From Brachionus koreanus (lineage: Eukaryota > Rotifera > Eurotatoria > Ploima > Brachionidae): DNA of 64,000 bases. The notes below the pieces were generated by a model, which made no database searches, was not told the DNA's origin, and saw only the letters and a list, made by a program, of their open reading frames with translations. The stretch spans positions 649,043 through 713,042 of the forward strand of contig PJRA01000016.1 of assembly GCA_016987375.1 (NCBI GenBank), read 5' to 3'. Position numbers and translations under genes: made by a program. Positions within the stretch are counted from its first letter, which is position 1. Each line of letters begins with the position of its first letter. Shown piece after piece: positions 13,901-25,237 of the stretch.

Positions 13901-14596
13901 TTGATTCAGAGAAAAAAAGAAATCCTTTCACTGACAAAGAGCTGTCACTGTTTGATTTATTAATTATCAATTAAACACCAAATTTTATTTTGATACAAAA
14001 ATAATAATAGCCATTTAGCACTAGATTTTTTGCGTTGTCTTGTTGAATTTAACAAAATGTAAATTAATTTTAAAATTATTTTCTTACTTTTAGAATAATA
14101 TCGCCAACTTGAATGCCTGAATGATATGCCGGTGTATCTAAAATGAAATAAAAAATTACAATCATATTTTAAATTATTATAATTTAATTTTTGAGTGATC
14201 ATTTTTTTTTCGTTAAATTATCAGACAAAAAATTTCAAATTTCTTACTTGGAAAAACCTTAGAAATGAGGATTCCATTTTTTAAATCAAAGCCAAAACCG
14301 CGCTCCGACTTACGAATTGTGACCGTAAGCTCTTCGTACTCGAGCACGGCCAGCTCGTTATTGACAATATTAATTATTTGACTAGAGCTGAATTCTCTCT
14401 GAATAGACGACGAAGAAACAGTCGTAGCTTCTTTTTTGGTCAACTGCAATTTTCTTAATCTTGAAAGAAAAAATTAGCAAACTTTAAACCAGCTTATTTT
14501 TTGTACTTTTCAGTGGCACCGCTCAAGCGGTTTAGGGTTTCTGTTGTATTCGGATTCGATAATGATACCGTTGATGGAAATGATGACATATTCATT
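1916..14596 (-). CDS. RhoGEF2: RhoGEF2-type guanine nucleotide exchange factor (PDZ-RGSL-C1-DH-PH), multi-exon
   Basis: This is a Rho-family GEF linking G-alpha-12/13 input to Rho activation, as in fly RhoGEF2 and vertebrate ARHGEF11/12. Inferred exons run in this order. PDZ: 14248-14459 (RGFGFDL), 14088-14137 (TPAYHSGIQVGDIIL) and 12837-12900 (INGT). Ser/Thr-rich linker: 11763-12246, 11187-11641, about 10998-11121 and 10872-10937. RGS-like: 8616-8732 (ISLSVFL), 8456-8560, 8223-8394 and part of 7522-7959. C1: 7522-7959 and the next exon (HSMIDS...CYRC...WGIGYQG). Linkers: about 7160-7260, 6899-7083, 6601-6790 and 6107-6195. DH: 5670-6050 (EVINELIHTEQKHVRNL), 5389-5600 (QLRREN), about 5220-5323 and 3536-3705. 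PH plus acidic Ser-rich tail: 1916-3460. Phases agree across most junctions. Two spots are unresolved: the first coding exon (a candidate ATG at 14596 needs a weak donor) and the join between 12837 and 12246. Confidence 0.85.
10220..10461. mobile_element. foldback MITE copy A
   Basis: The ends are inverted copies of each other. The left end reads TTAACACTGAAAGGCCGGAG; the reverse complement of the right end reads TTAAAACTGAAATGCCGGAG. The interior is A/T-rich. The element is about 242 bp, has no coding capacity, and sits in the roughly 2.1-kb intron between the linker exon at 10872-10937 and the first RGSL exon. A related copy lies at 13060-13267. This is the layout of a non-autonomous inverted-repeat element; the superfamily is not determined. 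Confidence 0.7.
13060..13267. mobile_element. foldback MITE copy B
   Basis: The left end carries CAAAGACCGGAGGG and the right end carries CCCATCCGACCTTTGAG, which is its inverted partner. Copies A and B also share an internal motif (AACAAAGAAAGGAAG) at the same relative place before the right end. The element is about 208 bp and lies between PDZ exons of the same RhoGEF gene. Confidence 0.65.
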
Positions 14597-17500
14597 TAGT
14601 CAAATGATGCTGCCATTTAGTGAATTAAAATCTTCTGTTTTATTTATATATTTCAGTTCTAAATAAACTATCTAAATAATGTTAAAAATTATTTTAATAA
14701 AGGTCCAGTGTGCCAAGTTTCCAAGGCTACTATGACTAATAGAAATAACAAGATTAAAAAGTTTTAATTTTAGCAAAAAGAATATAATTAGCTGATAAAA
14801 AATTCATGTGAATTTATTATTAATAAACTGATGCTGGTTATCTACCAATCTATACATCATCGATCATAAATCTAATCTGTAATTTGTTACCAAGGATATT
14901 TTAAAAAAATGAAAAAAAAAAAAGAACGCCTAAAAGCCAAAATTAAAAATACTTTAGATGTTTAGCATTTTTATTTCTATTTCATTGTTAAAAACACTAG
15001 GTATCTATTCGTAATTATGTTTGAAAATTTATTATTGAAATTTAAAAAGTTTTAAATTTCAATTTTCTTGATTTGAAATTTTTTTTTATTTGAAAAAAAA
15101 GTGTGCAAATGCTTGGATAAATTGAATCAGAGTGCATAACAAGGATTATGTAAAATTTTTTCTTTTTTTTTTTTGAAAATTACTCATGGTCTATCGGCGG
15201 AAACACAAATATTTATTTTGAGATTCGAATATTTAGCTATAATTATGCAACTCCATTAGCTATTTCAGGTAATGAGCTCAATTTTGCTTGTTACTTGATG
15301 GGATTTGTGTTTTTATTTGCTACTCGAACAAAAAAAAAACAAATTCAGATAAAACAGAATAATTGCTTTCTACTTATTTCATCGTCGTCTAAGGCTTCGT
15401 TTGTTGTTCTTGGTGCCGAGAACGATCAGGACCTGGGCACTTCAAATATTTACATTTGCTAAAAATCAAAGCTTTTAAAATTTTTCTTCCCTCCTTTAAA
15501 AAAATAAATATTTTTCTTCAATTAGTGGCTCTAAAACCAGAACTTAAATTTCTAGAAACAAAAAAAAATAAAACAAAACCTAGTTGATTTCTTGTTTAAA
15601 AAAAATTATTGACCTTGAATATTTTGATCATACCACTTGACACAACTGATTTTGATTTTTACATTCATATAAAAAATGACGTAATTAGTGTTTTCCCTGA
15701 TAAAACAATAATGGTTTAAAAATTTTTTTTGATAATGTAGGTGATTGCTGTCGAGTACATATTTCCGTTAGAGATTATGTTTGAATAAAGCTTGATGTGT
15801 TTAAAAACAAAGGCTATGAGTTCGTTTGTACATGTTAATTATTTATTCCTGTTTGTAAGACAAATTATTTGTCGTCATACAAAATAAAAGGGTCAATCGA
15901 GCATTTTTTTCAAATATTGACCTTAGATCAACAAAAATAAAACAAAATAAAATAAAAAAATTAATTGCTTTCACGCTCAAAATGAGCCATAATTTAAAGA
16001 TAATTTTTCTTTTTAATTCTATTGTCTTTCTAATACCCTAGAATATCTCGTATTTAGGTTAGGGATCGAATTAAAATTCGCTTTTCGTCAAGTCAATATT
16101 AAACAGATTAGACTAGTCAGTTAAATTTAATCTTGTCTATCATCTAGAATAAGTGACTGCGTCTTGGATTTAAATCAACATAAGCCATAGCACGGCTCTT
16201 CATATCCGATAAATTAAAAAAAAAAACATTCAAAATTTATACAAATTCCACTCTTTTTTTTACAAAAAAATATAAAAAAATTTATACATTTTTTTCTTTT
16301 AATCAAACAAATTTTTGATAATAAAATTAAATTTTATAATTGTCATTTTTTTAAATTTGAACTTTATCAGTATATGAATAATTTGCAATGAAAAAAAAAT
16401 TGAAATTTGCTTAATTTGGGTTAAGATCTATTGATATGCATTGAAAATCAATTTTGAAGCATGAAAATGGCTAAAGCATTTACCGTGTGCGCATTTGAGC
16501 TAATTAATCTAGAAAACAAAAAAGAGTATGAGTGCGTTTTCAGTCAGTCAATAGCTTAAGACTATGAAATGCTCGAACATTTAAAATCATTTAGTAACAG
16601 GCCTATCAAGTCTTCAAGGCTCAATCTAATTGCCTAGACATAAACTAAATCCCATGATTTTTATTACGAATTTAATTTTAGCTAAACAATTATCTAGAAT
16701 TGTTATGCAATTATTTGCTTCTAGATTACTATGTTTGTCTATGGGGATTGAGCACCTATAGTTAACAAAAGAAAGAAAGATAGGCTACTGAGTGAATGTT
16801 TGTCGAAACAGTTTAATAGCTTTATCTTTTATAGGGCTCTTGAGTCAAACAAATAAGCTATAATGCATGAAATCTATGCAATTACTATAATGGGCGCATA
16901 GATTTGCCAGCCCCTAAGCAATCAGCACTTAGCTATTGATTTAATTGCTGACTAGATATGCTAATCAACGTCTAAATGACACTTGAAAAATTTCAAATAG
17001 TTTCTATTCGTGTATCTAACACGTCGAAACAAAATTTTACAAAAATAAAACTAATTAAAAAAAATTAAACAGAAAACAAAAATTTTTATTTAAAAAAAAT
17101 GTCAGATTTAATTAAAATTTTGAGATAAGAGAAAGAATAAAAAGAGAGAGAGAGAGAAAGAAAAACATAGCAACTAAGGATATATAGAATTTAAGTTTAA
17201 GTTTTGAATAAATTTTTTACTAGACTATTCATTTTATTTAAGTTTAACGTGCTTTTAATGTTTTGTAGAACAATTACCTTTAGGAAAGAAAACAAACCAT
17301 CTAAATAATAATACACCTAATTTTTGGTATTTACGTTAATACAACATATATGTGTTAATAATCGTTTATAACATAAAAAAAATATCTTTGGAAAATTAAC
17401 ATTAATTTCTAATGCTAGAAATGTAATGTGTTCTATTCGTAATACTGTATACCTAGAGCCAGATCTTGTGTGCATACATTGGCTCAAAATAAGCGATTGA

Positions 17501-17614
17501 CATTTATTGAATATTAACATTAATCCTTGAGTGTTTGGAAAGCTACAAAATACTAATTATTTAAATGAAAAAAAAAATTTAATTTTTAGTATTTTATTTT
17601 GAATGAAAAAAAAA
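14597..17614. other. gene-poor stretch
   Basis: Three kilobases of AT-rich DNA with no convincing coding exon on either strand. It holds only short homopolymers and a GA-rich microsatellite near 17143-17160. It may include the 5' UTR, a non-coding first exon or the promoter of the RhoGEF gene. Confidence 0.5.
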
Positions 17615-17687
17615 TGATCGCACCAAGGATCGAACTTGGGACCTCCTGTGTGTTAGACAGATGTGATAACCACTACACCATGCGATC
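17615..17687 (-). tRNA. tRNA-Val (AAC), copy 1
   Basis: On the minus strand a full cloverleaf can be drawn. It has a 7-bp acceptor stem GATCGCA/TGCGATC, a D-arm with GTGTAGTGGTTATCAC, and an anticodon loop CTAACAC giving anticodon AAC. The T-arm carries TTCGATC between CCAAG and CTTGG, and an A discriminator follows. There is no intron. The base downstream of the 3' end leads into a T run (A run at 17606-17614 on the plus strand), a pol III terminator. Position 27 is U, giving a U-G pair with 43 at the top of the anticodon stem; copy 2 has C-G. Confidence 0.95.
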
Positions 17688-18732
17688 TTCAATATTTGAG
17701 CTTAACAAAAATTTTCATCTACACAATAAAAAAAATTATTTTTTTCCTTTTCGATTACTTTTAAAATTAAAACAAATTTGCTTATAAATAAAATTTATTT
17801 AACTAATAATCTCTAAAATAATGTGTTGATTGCAAAAATTAAATTGAACTTCTTAAAAATTTAAAGTTTTAAACTAAAGATTTAATTCTTTAAATAGTAA
17901 ATATTCTTGAATAAATAGTTTTTTGTTTTAAAAAATTAAATTTTAATCGAAATTAGAAAAAGAAAAAGAATAATATCTTGGCTATAAATTTTATTTGAGT
18001 TTAAGTTTTTATTCAAAATGTCATTTAAACCATCATGATTGGAATTTTTTATTTACAATTAAAATATGTTTGACAAAGCTGATTGATTTATTGATTTATA
18101 AAAAAAAAAAACGCAATAAGCAGAATAACTTCTTTATAACTTGAAAGCTTACTTTAGTTTTTTTTTTCTCAGAATAATTCTAGAATTTTTATTTTGGAAG
18201 CTGCTTATTTCAATTTTACTTATGTTGTAAATCAATTATAAAAAAAATGAAATATTAATCAACGACTTAATGAAACTCGAAATTTATGTTATCTTTTAAT
18301 GAATTTTTTATTTCTTTTTTTTAATCCTTGTATACAATCATTTCCCATGTTTAAAAGTGCAGTCTAGTGAATCACTTTGCTCTCAAGTTTGAACAAATTT
18401 CATCAAAAAAGTCCAGACCAAATTTTAAGATAATTGCTCTAAATATCAAATAATTTCAATAATTTGATTAAAAAACTAAATCAAATTAGAATTGGCTTAT
18501 TGAAAAAATAAACAATTTTTTTTTCTAAATTTAAAGTTTATTCTCATTGCTAAAAAAAATCATTCTTAAACTAATTACTCAATTGATTCAGGAAAAAAAT
18601 AAGCAAAAAAGAGCGATGATTGATACAAGACCTATAGCAGTAATTAAGAAGCGTATACTGAAAATTTTATTTGTTTAAAAATTTAAGACAATTAACTAGT
18701 CTTTATATAGAATAGAAATATTTAAAAAAAAA
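17688..18732. other. spacer between tRNA copies
   Basis: AT-rich DNA without recognisable genes or exons. It does not resemble the flanks of the tRNA genes apart from the short A run and TTCAA immediately next to each copy. Confidence 0.5.
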
Positions 18733-18805
18733 TGATCGCACCAAGGATCGAACTTGGGACCTCCTGTGTGTTAGACAGGTGTGATAACCACTACACCATG
18801 CGATC
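18733..18805 (-). tRNA. tRNA-Val (AAC), copy 2
   Basis: Same cloverleaf and anticodon AAC as the copy at 17615-17687. The single visible difference is C at position 27, which makes a standard C-G pair with 43. A T-run terminator follows on the minus strand (A run just before 18733 on the plus strand). Box A and box B are intact. Confidence 0.95.
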
Positions 18806-18945
18806 TTCAAATCATTCTATCAAAGTTCTACAATTAATAGTAAAAACTGTGCATTTCAAAGCGGATCTGTTGAAAACAATATGTTAGCATGGCAAATGGT
18901 GCCAAATAAATGCCTTTGATTAAAAGTCGTAAATTTTTCAATCAA

Positions 18946-20695
18946 TCAAAATAAATTTAAACTAAATTTACTATTTAGAATTAAAATTTTGAAAAAATGG
19001 AAAACAATATCTCGATGACTGATAAACAAGAATTGAATGTAGAACAGGTTTATTTGACAAATGCCCAGTAAAAAACTAGCGATCACTCTTCTTTTTGTTA
19101 AAGTATTCTTGATATACTAGAAGATTATTTTTTTAAATTTTTGTTTAATTAAATAAAATTTATACAAAAATTTACCCATTGATTGTTGAACATAATTTTG
19201 AACATGAAAGATTCTATTAACATCATGACAATATTAATAAGAGCCCAGAAAATAAATGTTGATGAGAATCCATGATAGTATGCACTGAATATAAAAGATG
19301 CCGACAATGATATGAAAAATTCTAGTTTTGATCGCTTTCCACCCAATGGAGTGTAAACAAAGCTTTTAAAATTTTAAATAAAAATTAAAAATTTTAAATA
19401 TATAGTTTGTTTTTTAATACTTTTTTATAAATATATGAACACCCGAGTTCCAATTTCTAAGATTAATTAAATAAATATTTGTCAAAATATGATAATTTTT
19501 TATTACCGCCACATCTCGCTAAAGCTAGAGACAAAAAAAGCATACCTAGGTAGCTCAGTTGTTTCTACTCCATTTAGAATGTGAAAAATGTTTCCCACTG
19601 CAAAAACATTGTAGCTGACTAGACCTGATAAGACACATCGAATTGGAATGGAAATTAACTTAAAATAATTAAAGTCGATTTAAATTTTTTTAGTTGATAA
19701 AAAATTACTATTGAGAAAGTTGAAAAGGTTTCAATGGTGTCATCAATTGCATTGAACATGGAAAATATTGAGGTAAAATGGGCAAAAAATTCAAGCACAA
19801 GGCCATTAATTACTATTTTAACTATTAAATTAGAAATTTTTTTTTCCTTTATGCACACATTTGGTCGATCAATTTTAATAAAATTTTCAAATGGAACAAA
19901 AAGACCAGGAAACAAAAATGTTGGGTGATTTATGTAATAAAAATAGTTCAACAAGTTCATTTGGCCATCATTGGCATCAATTTTTTGGCTGCAAAAGCTT
20001 ATAATTTTCAGAAAAGAATCATCCTGAAAAATGATAAACAAAAAGCAAAATTGGCCTGTATTTGAATTAAAAAATTGCGACTAAATCAAATGTATAAGAC
20101 TAAAATTTATGCTATTTATTTTAACTTACTAATAGTTTGCTTTTGAAAAAGGTAGTTACCAGAAAGTACACGATCCATATGACTATTTTTGATCGGATGA
20201 GAGTTGACACAACAAAAAATAGAAATTGGCAAGAGTAAAGAAACAAAATTAGATTGATTGATACAAAATTGGATGAAATAAATGCAGACCACAAACAAAT
20301 TGCAAATTTTCTCGACTGGAAAAAAGCTTTTATAAAAAAAAAAAAAATTTTTCAGATAAATCTTACTTGATCATTTAGCAGATTTTTCAGTGTTTTTTCA
20401 AAAAAATATGTAAATATTAACCATAGAATGCCATGATTATTTAGGATTATATTTTTGTAGCTTTTCCAATAATATTCTTCTTCATTTTGAAGAAACCCAA
20501 AATTCTTAAACCCTTAAAAAAATTTCAAACTCTTATAAATTCTTTAAGAATGAATTTATTACTTTGGCTCTCATTAATAAAGTTAATAAGCCAAAAGCAA
20601 AGAAAAATGCACGCATATAGAATATAAATTGTTTTCAATAAACTATTGAGCAAACCAAAAGATAATTCATTTCTCTTATGAATTCTGTTGAACAT
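18946..20695 (-). CDS. HHAT: Hedgehog acyltransferase-like MBOAT protein, 8 exons
   Basis: Eight exons join in phase to about 431 aa: 20563-20695, 20367-20512, 20160-20315, 19709-20023, 19507-19658, 19421-19456, 19176-19362 and 18946-19116. The protein is multi-membrane-spanning. The fourth exon has NYFYYINHPTFLFPGLFVPFENF, matching the HHAT block before the catalytic region. The fifth has SFSEMWR, the family MWR motif. The seventh has AYYHGFSSTFIFWALIN, where the His is the expected MBOAT active-site histidine. HHAT N-palmitoylates Hedgehog ligands in the ER. Length is a little below the roughly 490 aa typical of animal HHAT. A HHATL/GUP1-type relative is the alternative, but a retained catalytic His favours an active enzyme. 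Confidence 0.8.
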
Positions 20696-21746
20696 TTAGT
20701 TTCTAAAGCATACCATAATTTAATTTGTATAGTAATTTTTATTTAAAATTTTAAAAATGATATTATTGAAAGGAGATTTAGAGTATCTGTTTAAATAAAT
20801 TATATTTGATATTTTTTAAGCCATAATTAACACTTGCCAAAAGGCGTAAATTAAAGCCATTTATTGTGCTAAAGGGAAAAACTTTTTTGCTTTAATAATA
20901 ACAAAAATTAATTTAAAAAAAAATAGCAATTTTTTATACTTGTGAACTTTATTGAACACCAATAAAACTTTTAACTCAGTTTTTACTACTGCTACCAAAC
21001 TGCAATAATATTATTTGACTACACCCGTTTAATACCTTCCTTGTCATCAAATTTGATCCTGCTTAAAAAAACTCTTTAAAAATGTATAAGATAAATTAAT
21101 GCTGAAATCTGTATAATTTTTTATTCTTATGCAGAATCATGTTTTGGTTACACGTTTATTTCAATTTGAAGTTCAGCTCAAAAAATCTATCAATAATTTA
21201 CAAAAAATTCAAAATAAAATTTTAAGAGACATTAAATTCTTCACACTGCAAACAAAAATAATGTAACTATCTATGCTAATCTAAAAATTGACATCTTCTT
21301 AGACCAATTTTAAACTTGCTCCTATTTCATTCTAATTATTTCGTTTATTTAAGGTTATTTTTCCAAAAAAAATGTGTCTCAACAAATCATATTCAATGTA
21401 TTCCTTGTGAACTCCACTTTCCTATATTTGAAGAAATACAGTAATAATGATAACAGTTTGATGATTAAAATAAAATTAGTTCCTTTTTTTAAATTGCTTT
21501 ATTTTTCACCTAAAAAAATTTAATGAATTAAAAATTTAAACTTAGAGTTTATTGATAGAAATTTTTTCGCTTTTGATTTTAATTTTTTGAATTTTAAGCT
21601 TGATCTACTCTCTAGTCATAATTTTTATTGGTTCATTGATTTCTAAATGGGATAAAAGCCAATAAGAAAAATTAAAAACACCATCAAAAAAATTATCAAA
21701 TATTTTAAAGAATAAAAACATTAATTAGAAAGACAATATAATCAAA
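20696..21746. other. intergenic region, divergent promoters
   Basis: AT-rich DNA between the minus-strand HHAT start and the plus-strand peptide gene. No coding exon seen. A TATA-like element for the peptide gene lies at its right end. Confidence 0.5.
21651..21658 (+). promoter_or_regulatory. TATA-like box upstream of peptide gene
   Basis: GATAAAAG, a one-base variant of TATAAAAG, lies 96 bp before the ATG at 21747. That spacing allows a start site about 30 bp downstream and a short leader. Confidence 0.35.
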
Positions 21747-21983
21747 ATGAACCAAAAGACTGTTTTTGTTCTAGTATTGATTGCTTTGGTTTGCATCAGT
21801 CAATTTGAAGCTAAAAGCAGTGACTGCAATTGTGGGTGGGCAAATGGTGGAAGAACTTGTGGAAGAAATGATGGAACCAAATGCTGGGATGTTTGTTGCG
21901 GAAAGAGAAAAAGAGATTTAAATGAGGAAAAAACAGTTGAATCAAATCCAAGCTCAATTAATCAAGAATTAAAAGATGAATAA
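21747..21983 (+). CDS. secreted cysteine-rich peptide precursor (78 aa)
   Basis: A complete single-exon ORF. Residues 1-22 form a signal peptide (hydrophobic VFVLVLIALVCI core). The mature region has six cysteines at 27, 29, 38, 46, 50 and 51, spaced C-x-C-x8-C-x7-C-x3-CC. Directly after the last Cys comes Gly52 then KRKR (53-56). That is a classic prohormone-convertase site with a Gly that could donate a C-terminal amide. A 22-aa acidic propeptide follows. The scheme (signal, Cys-knot-like core, GKR, discarded tail) suits a peptide hormone, defence peptide or venom-like peptide. I do not recognise the family and assign no function. Confidence 0.75.
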   Translation: MNQKTVFVLVLIALVCISQFEAKSSDCNCGWANGGRTCGRNDGTKCWDVCCGKRKRDLNEEKTVESNPSSINQELKDE

Positions 21984-23227
21984 TTAAAGAAAATCACATT
22001 TTATTAGTATCTTGAAATAATAATTTTTTTTGTTCCAAGGCTTAAGTTACCGAATTTTTTTTAAATTCACTAAAATTTTAGTTAAAAATAATAATAAATG
22101 ATAAATATTAATATGTATTTTTTTATAAAAAGTAATCATTTGAAACCTATCTAATCCTTTTTGTTCAGTTGAAGCATCTTTTGCAGCAGCCTATTCTTTG
22201 CATCAATTAAATGAGGAAAAATCGAAAATAATAAACAAAGGTCTTTATTTTTTTGAGTAGCTAATAAACTTAAAAAAATTATTTTTCAACTTTAATTGAC
22301 ATACAAATTAGCTTAATTGACAAGATTTTTTAAGAGTGAAAATCTTCTAAAACACTTTTTATTCTTCTATTCGAAGAAAAAATGGCAATTGTGTAATTGC
22401 TACCTAACTATTTCTTCTTTTTTCCCAGAACAATCAAACATTTAAAAATATTTATCTGTAACTCTCTATTTCAATAAAGCTAATTTTAATTTTAATTTTC
22501 CTTTATTTTAAACCATTTTATTTTATTTTAACTACATTTCTACTTTTTTTTTTAAATTTATTTTATCTTATTTAACTTTATTTTTGTTTTATTCATTTTT
22601 TTTTCTTTTTTAATCTGAAGGAGCTATAGCTCGGTACAATTATACAAATAAATAATAAAAAATGGCACATAGAAATCAATTGTCAAGTCTTAGAATTGAG
22701 GACTAGTACTTGTCATGTACAATATTGGGAAAACACTTTATTTGCAAACATGTTATTGACTTTTATTTGAGCTGTTTAATGAATTTCCATCTTTAGATTT
22801 GCAAATTGAACAAAACGCAAAAAGAAGTAAAAGTAAAAAAGGCTCTTCAGCTCTTATTAGAAACTCTACTAGTCCATTAATTCAAATAGCTTGACAAGGC
22901 TACACAATTGAATTCGGATATTGAGCAATACGAGAATACGAGACTTGATAAGTCTAAAATCAAATCGAACAACCAAAGCATCTAAAAAAATAATAATAAA
23001 ATTTTATTTTTTTTAGTTTTTTTTCTTTTATTAACATAAACTGTATTTTTTTTTGCTACTAATAAAAGTATTTATGTTACTTATTGGAAATATTTTATCT
23101 ACCAATAAAAAATTCTGCTACTTTTTTATCTACTAGAAAAAAATATGTCATAAACAAATGTTAATAATATAATGAAGTGAATTTAAATTTAAGAGAATAG
23201 TAATATAATTTTCTTATAATTTAAAAG
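21984..23227. other. intergenic region
   Basis: Mostly A/T-rich. One short stretch at about 22165-22230 reads like a coding scrap (EASFAAAYSLHQLNEEKSK) behind a possible AG acceptor, but it is too short to assign. Nothing else is seen. Confidence 0.4.
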
Positions 23228-25237
23228 ATGGTAATTTTTTTAAAAAATTTTCTCAAATTTAAAACTATCAAGTTTTCACGATTCGGTCATTTTCGAAAAA
23301 GCTTTTTTTCTACTGAGCTAAACCATTCGGATGCATATTTGACCAAAATAACTCTAAAAGAGCCTGATTACGAAAAGCTATGGATAAATACACAACAATT
23401 TCTTACCAATAAATCAGATAGGATAAACTTTGAAGAATTCAAAGCTTTAATTGACCAAGTTCATGTATTGATCGACTTTTGGAAATCCAAAGATGGAAAT
23501 TTTAAAAACAAGCCTGTTAGAATATTTTTAGAATCGACTTTTTCAGATCCAAGTACAAGCCTTTCGCAAAAATTTATATCAAATTCAACAAATTGGTCAG
23601 CTATATACCAAAATATTGACAAAATTTCTAATCTAATTGACAATACAAATGTTGTAAAGAGCAAAGTGAATATTTATTTAGATGACATGCTTGATTTTTA
23701 CCTCTTTGAGTATATATATCGTCTACAAGATAATCAGTCATTCACTGGTGAGAATATCAAAGATTTTTACTTTGAAAGCACAAACTTGGATCAAATGAAG
23801 TTTTATGTTGATCTTTGTCTTTCTCTTTACAACTATCTGAGTCATGCTGAAAGAATCAGCATTCAAAAAGATGAAAATTTATCGTTTTTTCTTATAAAAA
23901 CTGGATTGATCTATGTAGAAAAATTTTTGTTCGTAAACAAATCATCAGTTAAATATTTGGAAAAAAATGCAGACAAAAAAAATAGCAACATACTGACCTA
24001 TTTGGCCAAAATGGAAACACATCTAGAACAAGTTATGAAAAATTACAAAAATTTTAACTCAATACAAGAATTTAAAAAAAATGATTTTTTCAGAATTTTT
24101 AGTTTTTTTGAATCAAAGTGGTTGAATTCGTCAGACTGGCTGATGAATATCAACCTGAGCAAATTGAACAATCAACATCATAGTCTTTTCGTTTACGCAG
24201 CTAGTGGTTCGATTAGATTTGAAAATTTTGCATATTTTGAAAAATTAACCATCAATATGAACAAACTGTCCAGCCATTTTAATCTATTGGGAAAAAATTA
24301 TATGAATCTAAATTTACTGTTTCGGGCCTATTTTAACACTTTAATGACTGAAAAAAATAATTTAAATTTAGATAATTTATTAAGTTTATGGTCTAAAATT
24401 GATTATGTACCAAATCACAATGGTTTAAGCAATTTGAAATTTTATATCGAATTTTTGAATTCAAAGTCAAAAGAATACAAGTATAGTGTGAGAAAAATTA
24501 GAGTTGGGCTAAATGGCAGAGTTTTTGAGAGCAATTTTTGTTTGGAAAGTTTTAAATTTAATCAAAATGATTTGATTAAAATCTCTGAATTGATCAAAGA
24601 GAATATTCTATCGTCAGCCTATTTACAAAGTGAAAAAATGGATGAATTGAAAAAAATTGATGACTTATTGTGCGAGAAAAAGTTTGACTTTGTTATTGAT
24701 GGAATGAACATTGTTTTTCTTAGACACAACCCGAATAACTTTGAGAATATAATGAGTTTGATTGAACTGATAAACAATCGATTTAGAGATAAAAATTGCT
24801 TGATTTTTCTGCGAGATCATGTTTTTAAAAGAAACAAAGGTCTTATTAGAAAAATAATGGATTTAAATCACCAAATTGAAGCAAACAATCGAATTGTTTT
24901 CTATTGTATTGATTCGATATTTGAGGACGACAAGTTTTTCCTTTACTCGGCTGTCAAATCAAGCGGAAATACAATGATCATATCTAATGACTATTTTTCC
25001 AATCAATCTCACTTTTTAAATGAATACGGAAGCTTATTTAGAGAATGGCTATTCAACCGCAAAATAACTGTTGAATTGTCAACAAGAAGAATTTTTTTAC
25101 CACCAAAATACAAGCTTAAGTGCAATATAATAAGTGACAACAAATGGATTTTACCTTATCTAAATGATGCAAATAATCCAAGAAATCACAATTTTGTTCT
25201 TATAGAAAAATTAGATAGAAAAAATAATAAAACTTAA
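23228..25237 (+). CDS. PRORP: mitochondrial RNase P catalytic subunit (PRORP/MRPP3)
   Basis: A single-exon ORF of 669 aa. It begins with a basic, acid-free leader (about 1-30) fitting mitochondrial import. A helical PPR-like middle follows, then a C-terminal NYN metallonuclease domain. The family landmarks are FDFVIDGMN (Asp491), SIFEDDKFFLY (Asp567, Asp568) and IISNDYFSNQSHF (Asp588), equivalent to the catalytic aspartate set of PRORP enzymes, and KWILPY near the end. It cleaves 5' leaders from mitochondrial pre-tRNAs; in animals it works with TRMT10C and HSD17B10. The structural zinc ligands usual for PRORP (CxxC before the nuclease domain, His in WHxP, a late Cys) are not visible. The aligned places read GLNGRVFES, KWILP and NFVLIEK. 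Confidence 0.88.
   Translation: MVIFLKNFLKFKTIKFSRFGHFRKSFFSTELNHSDAYLTKITLKEPDYEKLWINTQQFLTNKSDRINFEEFKALIDQVHVLIDFWKSKDGNFKNKPVRIFLESTFSDPSTSLSQKFISNSTNWSAIYQNIDKISNLIDNTNVVKSKVNIYLDDMLDFYLFEYIYRLQDNQSFTGENIKDFYFESTNLDQMKFYVDLCLSLYNYLSHAERISIQKDENLSFFLIKTGLIYVEKFLFVNKSSVKYLEKNADKKNSNILTYLAKMETHLEQVMKNYKNFNSIQEFKKNDFFRIFSFFESKWLNSSDWLMNINLSKLNNQHHSLFVYAASGSIRFENFAYFEKLTINMNKLSSHFNLLGKNYMNLNLLFRAYFNTLMTEKNNLNLDNLLSLWSKIDYVPNHNGLSNLKFYIEFLNSKSKEYKYSVRKIRVGLNGRVFESNFCLESFKFNQNDLIKISELIKENILSSAYLQSEKMDELKKIDDLLCEKKFDFVIDGMNIVFLRHNPNNFENIMSLIELINNRFRDKNCLIFLRDHVFKRNKGLIRKIMDLNHQIEANNRIVFYCIDSIFEDDKFFLYSAVKSSGNTMIISNDYFSNQSHFLNEYGSLFREWLFNRKITVELSTRRIFLPPKYKLKCNIISDNKWILPYLNDANNPRNHNFVLIEKLDRKNNKT

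Noticed and set aside
17317..17520. 67-aa minus-strand ORF upstream of the first tRNA
   Set aside because: No recognisable motif, signal peptide or splice partners; consistent with chance in AT-rich DNA.
19507..19546. A 18-nt microexon and a 21-nt intron in HHAT
   Set aside because: GT...TAG bounds a 21-nt stretch, but its length is a multiple of three and the frame stays open (PRYAFFVSSFSEMWR), which matches HHAT without splicing. Continuous exon accepted.
22165..22260. Short coding-like stretch (EASFAAAYSLHQLNEEKSK)
   Set aside because: Possibly a hAT-type transposase scrap, but under 30 residues with no neighbouring match, so not called.
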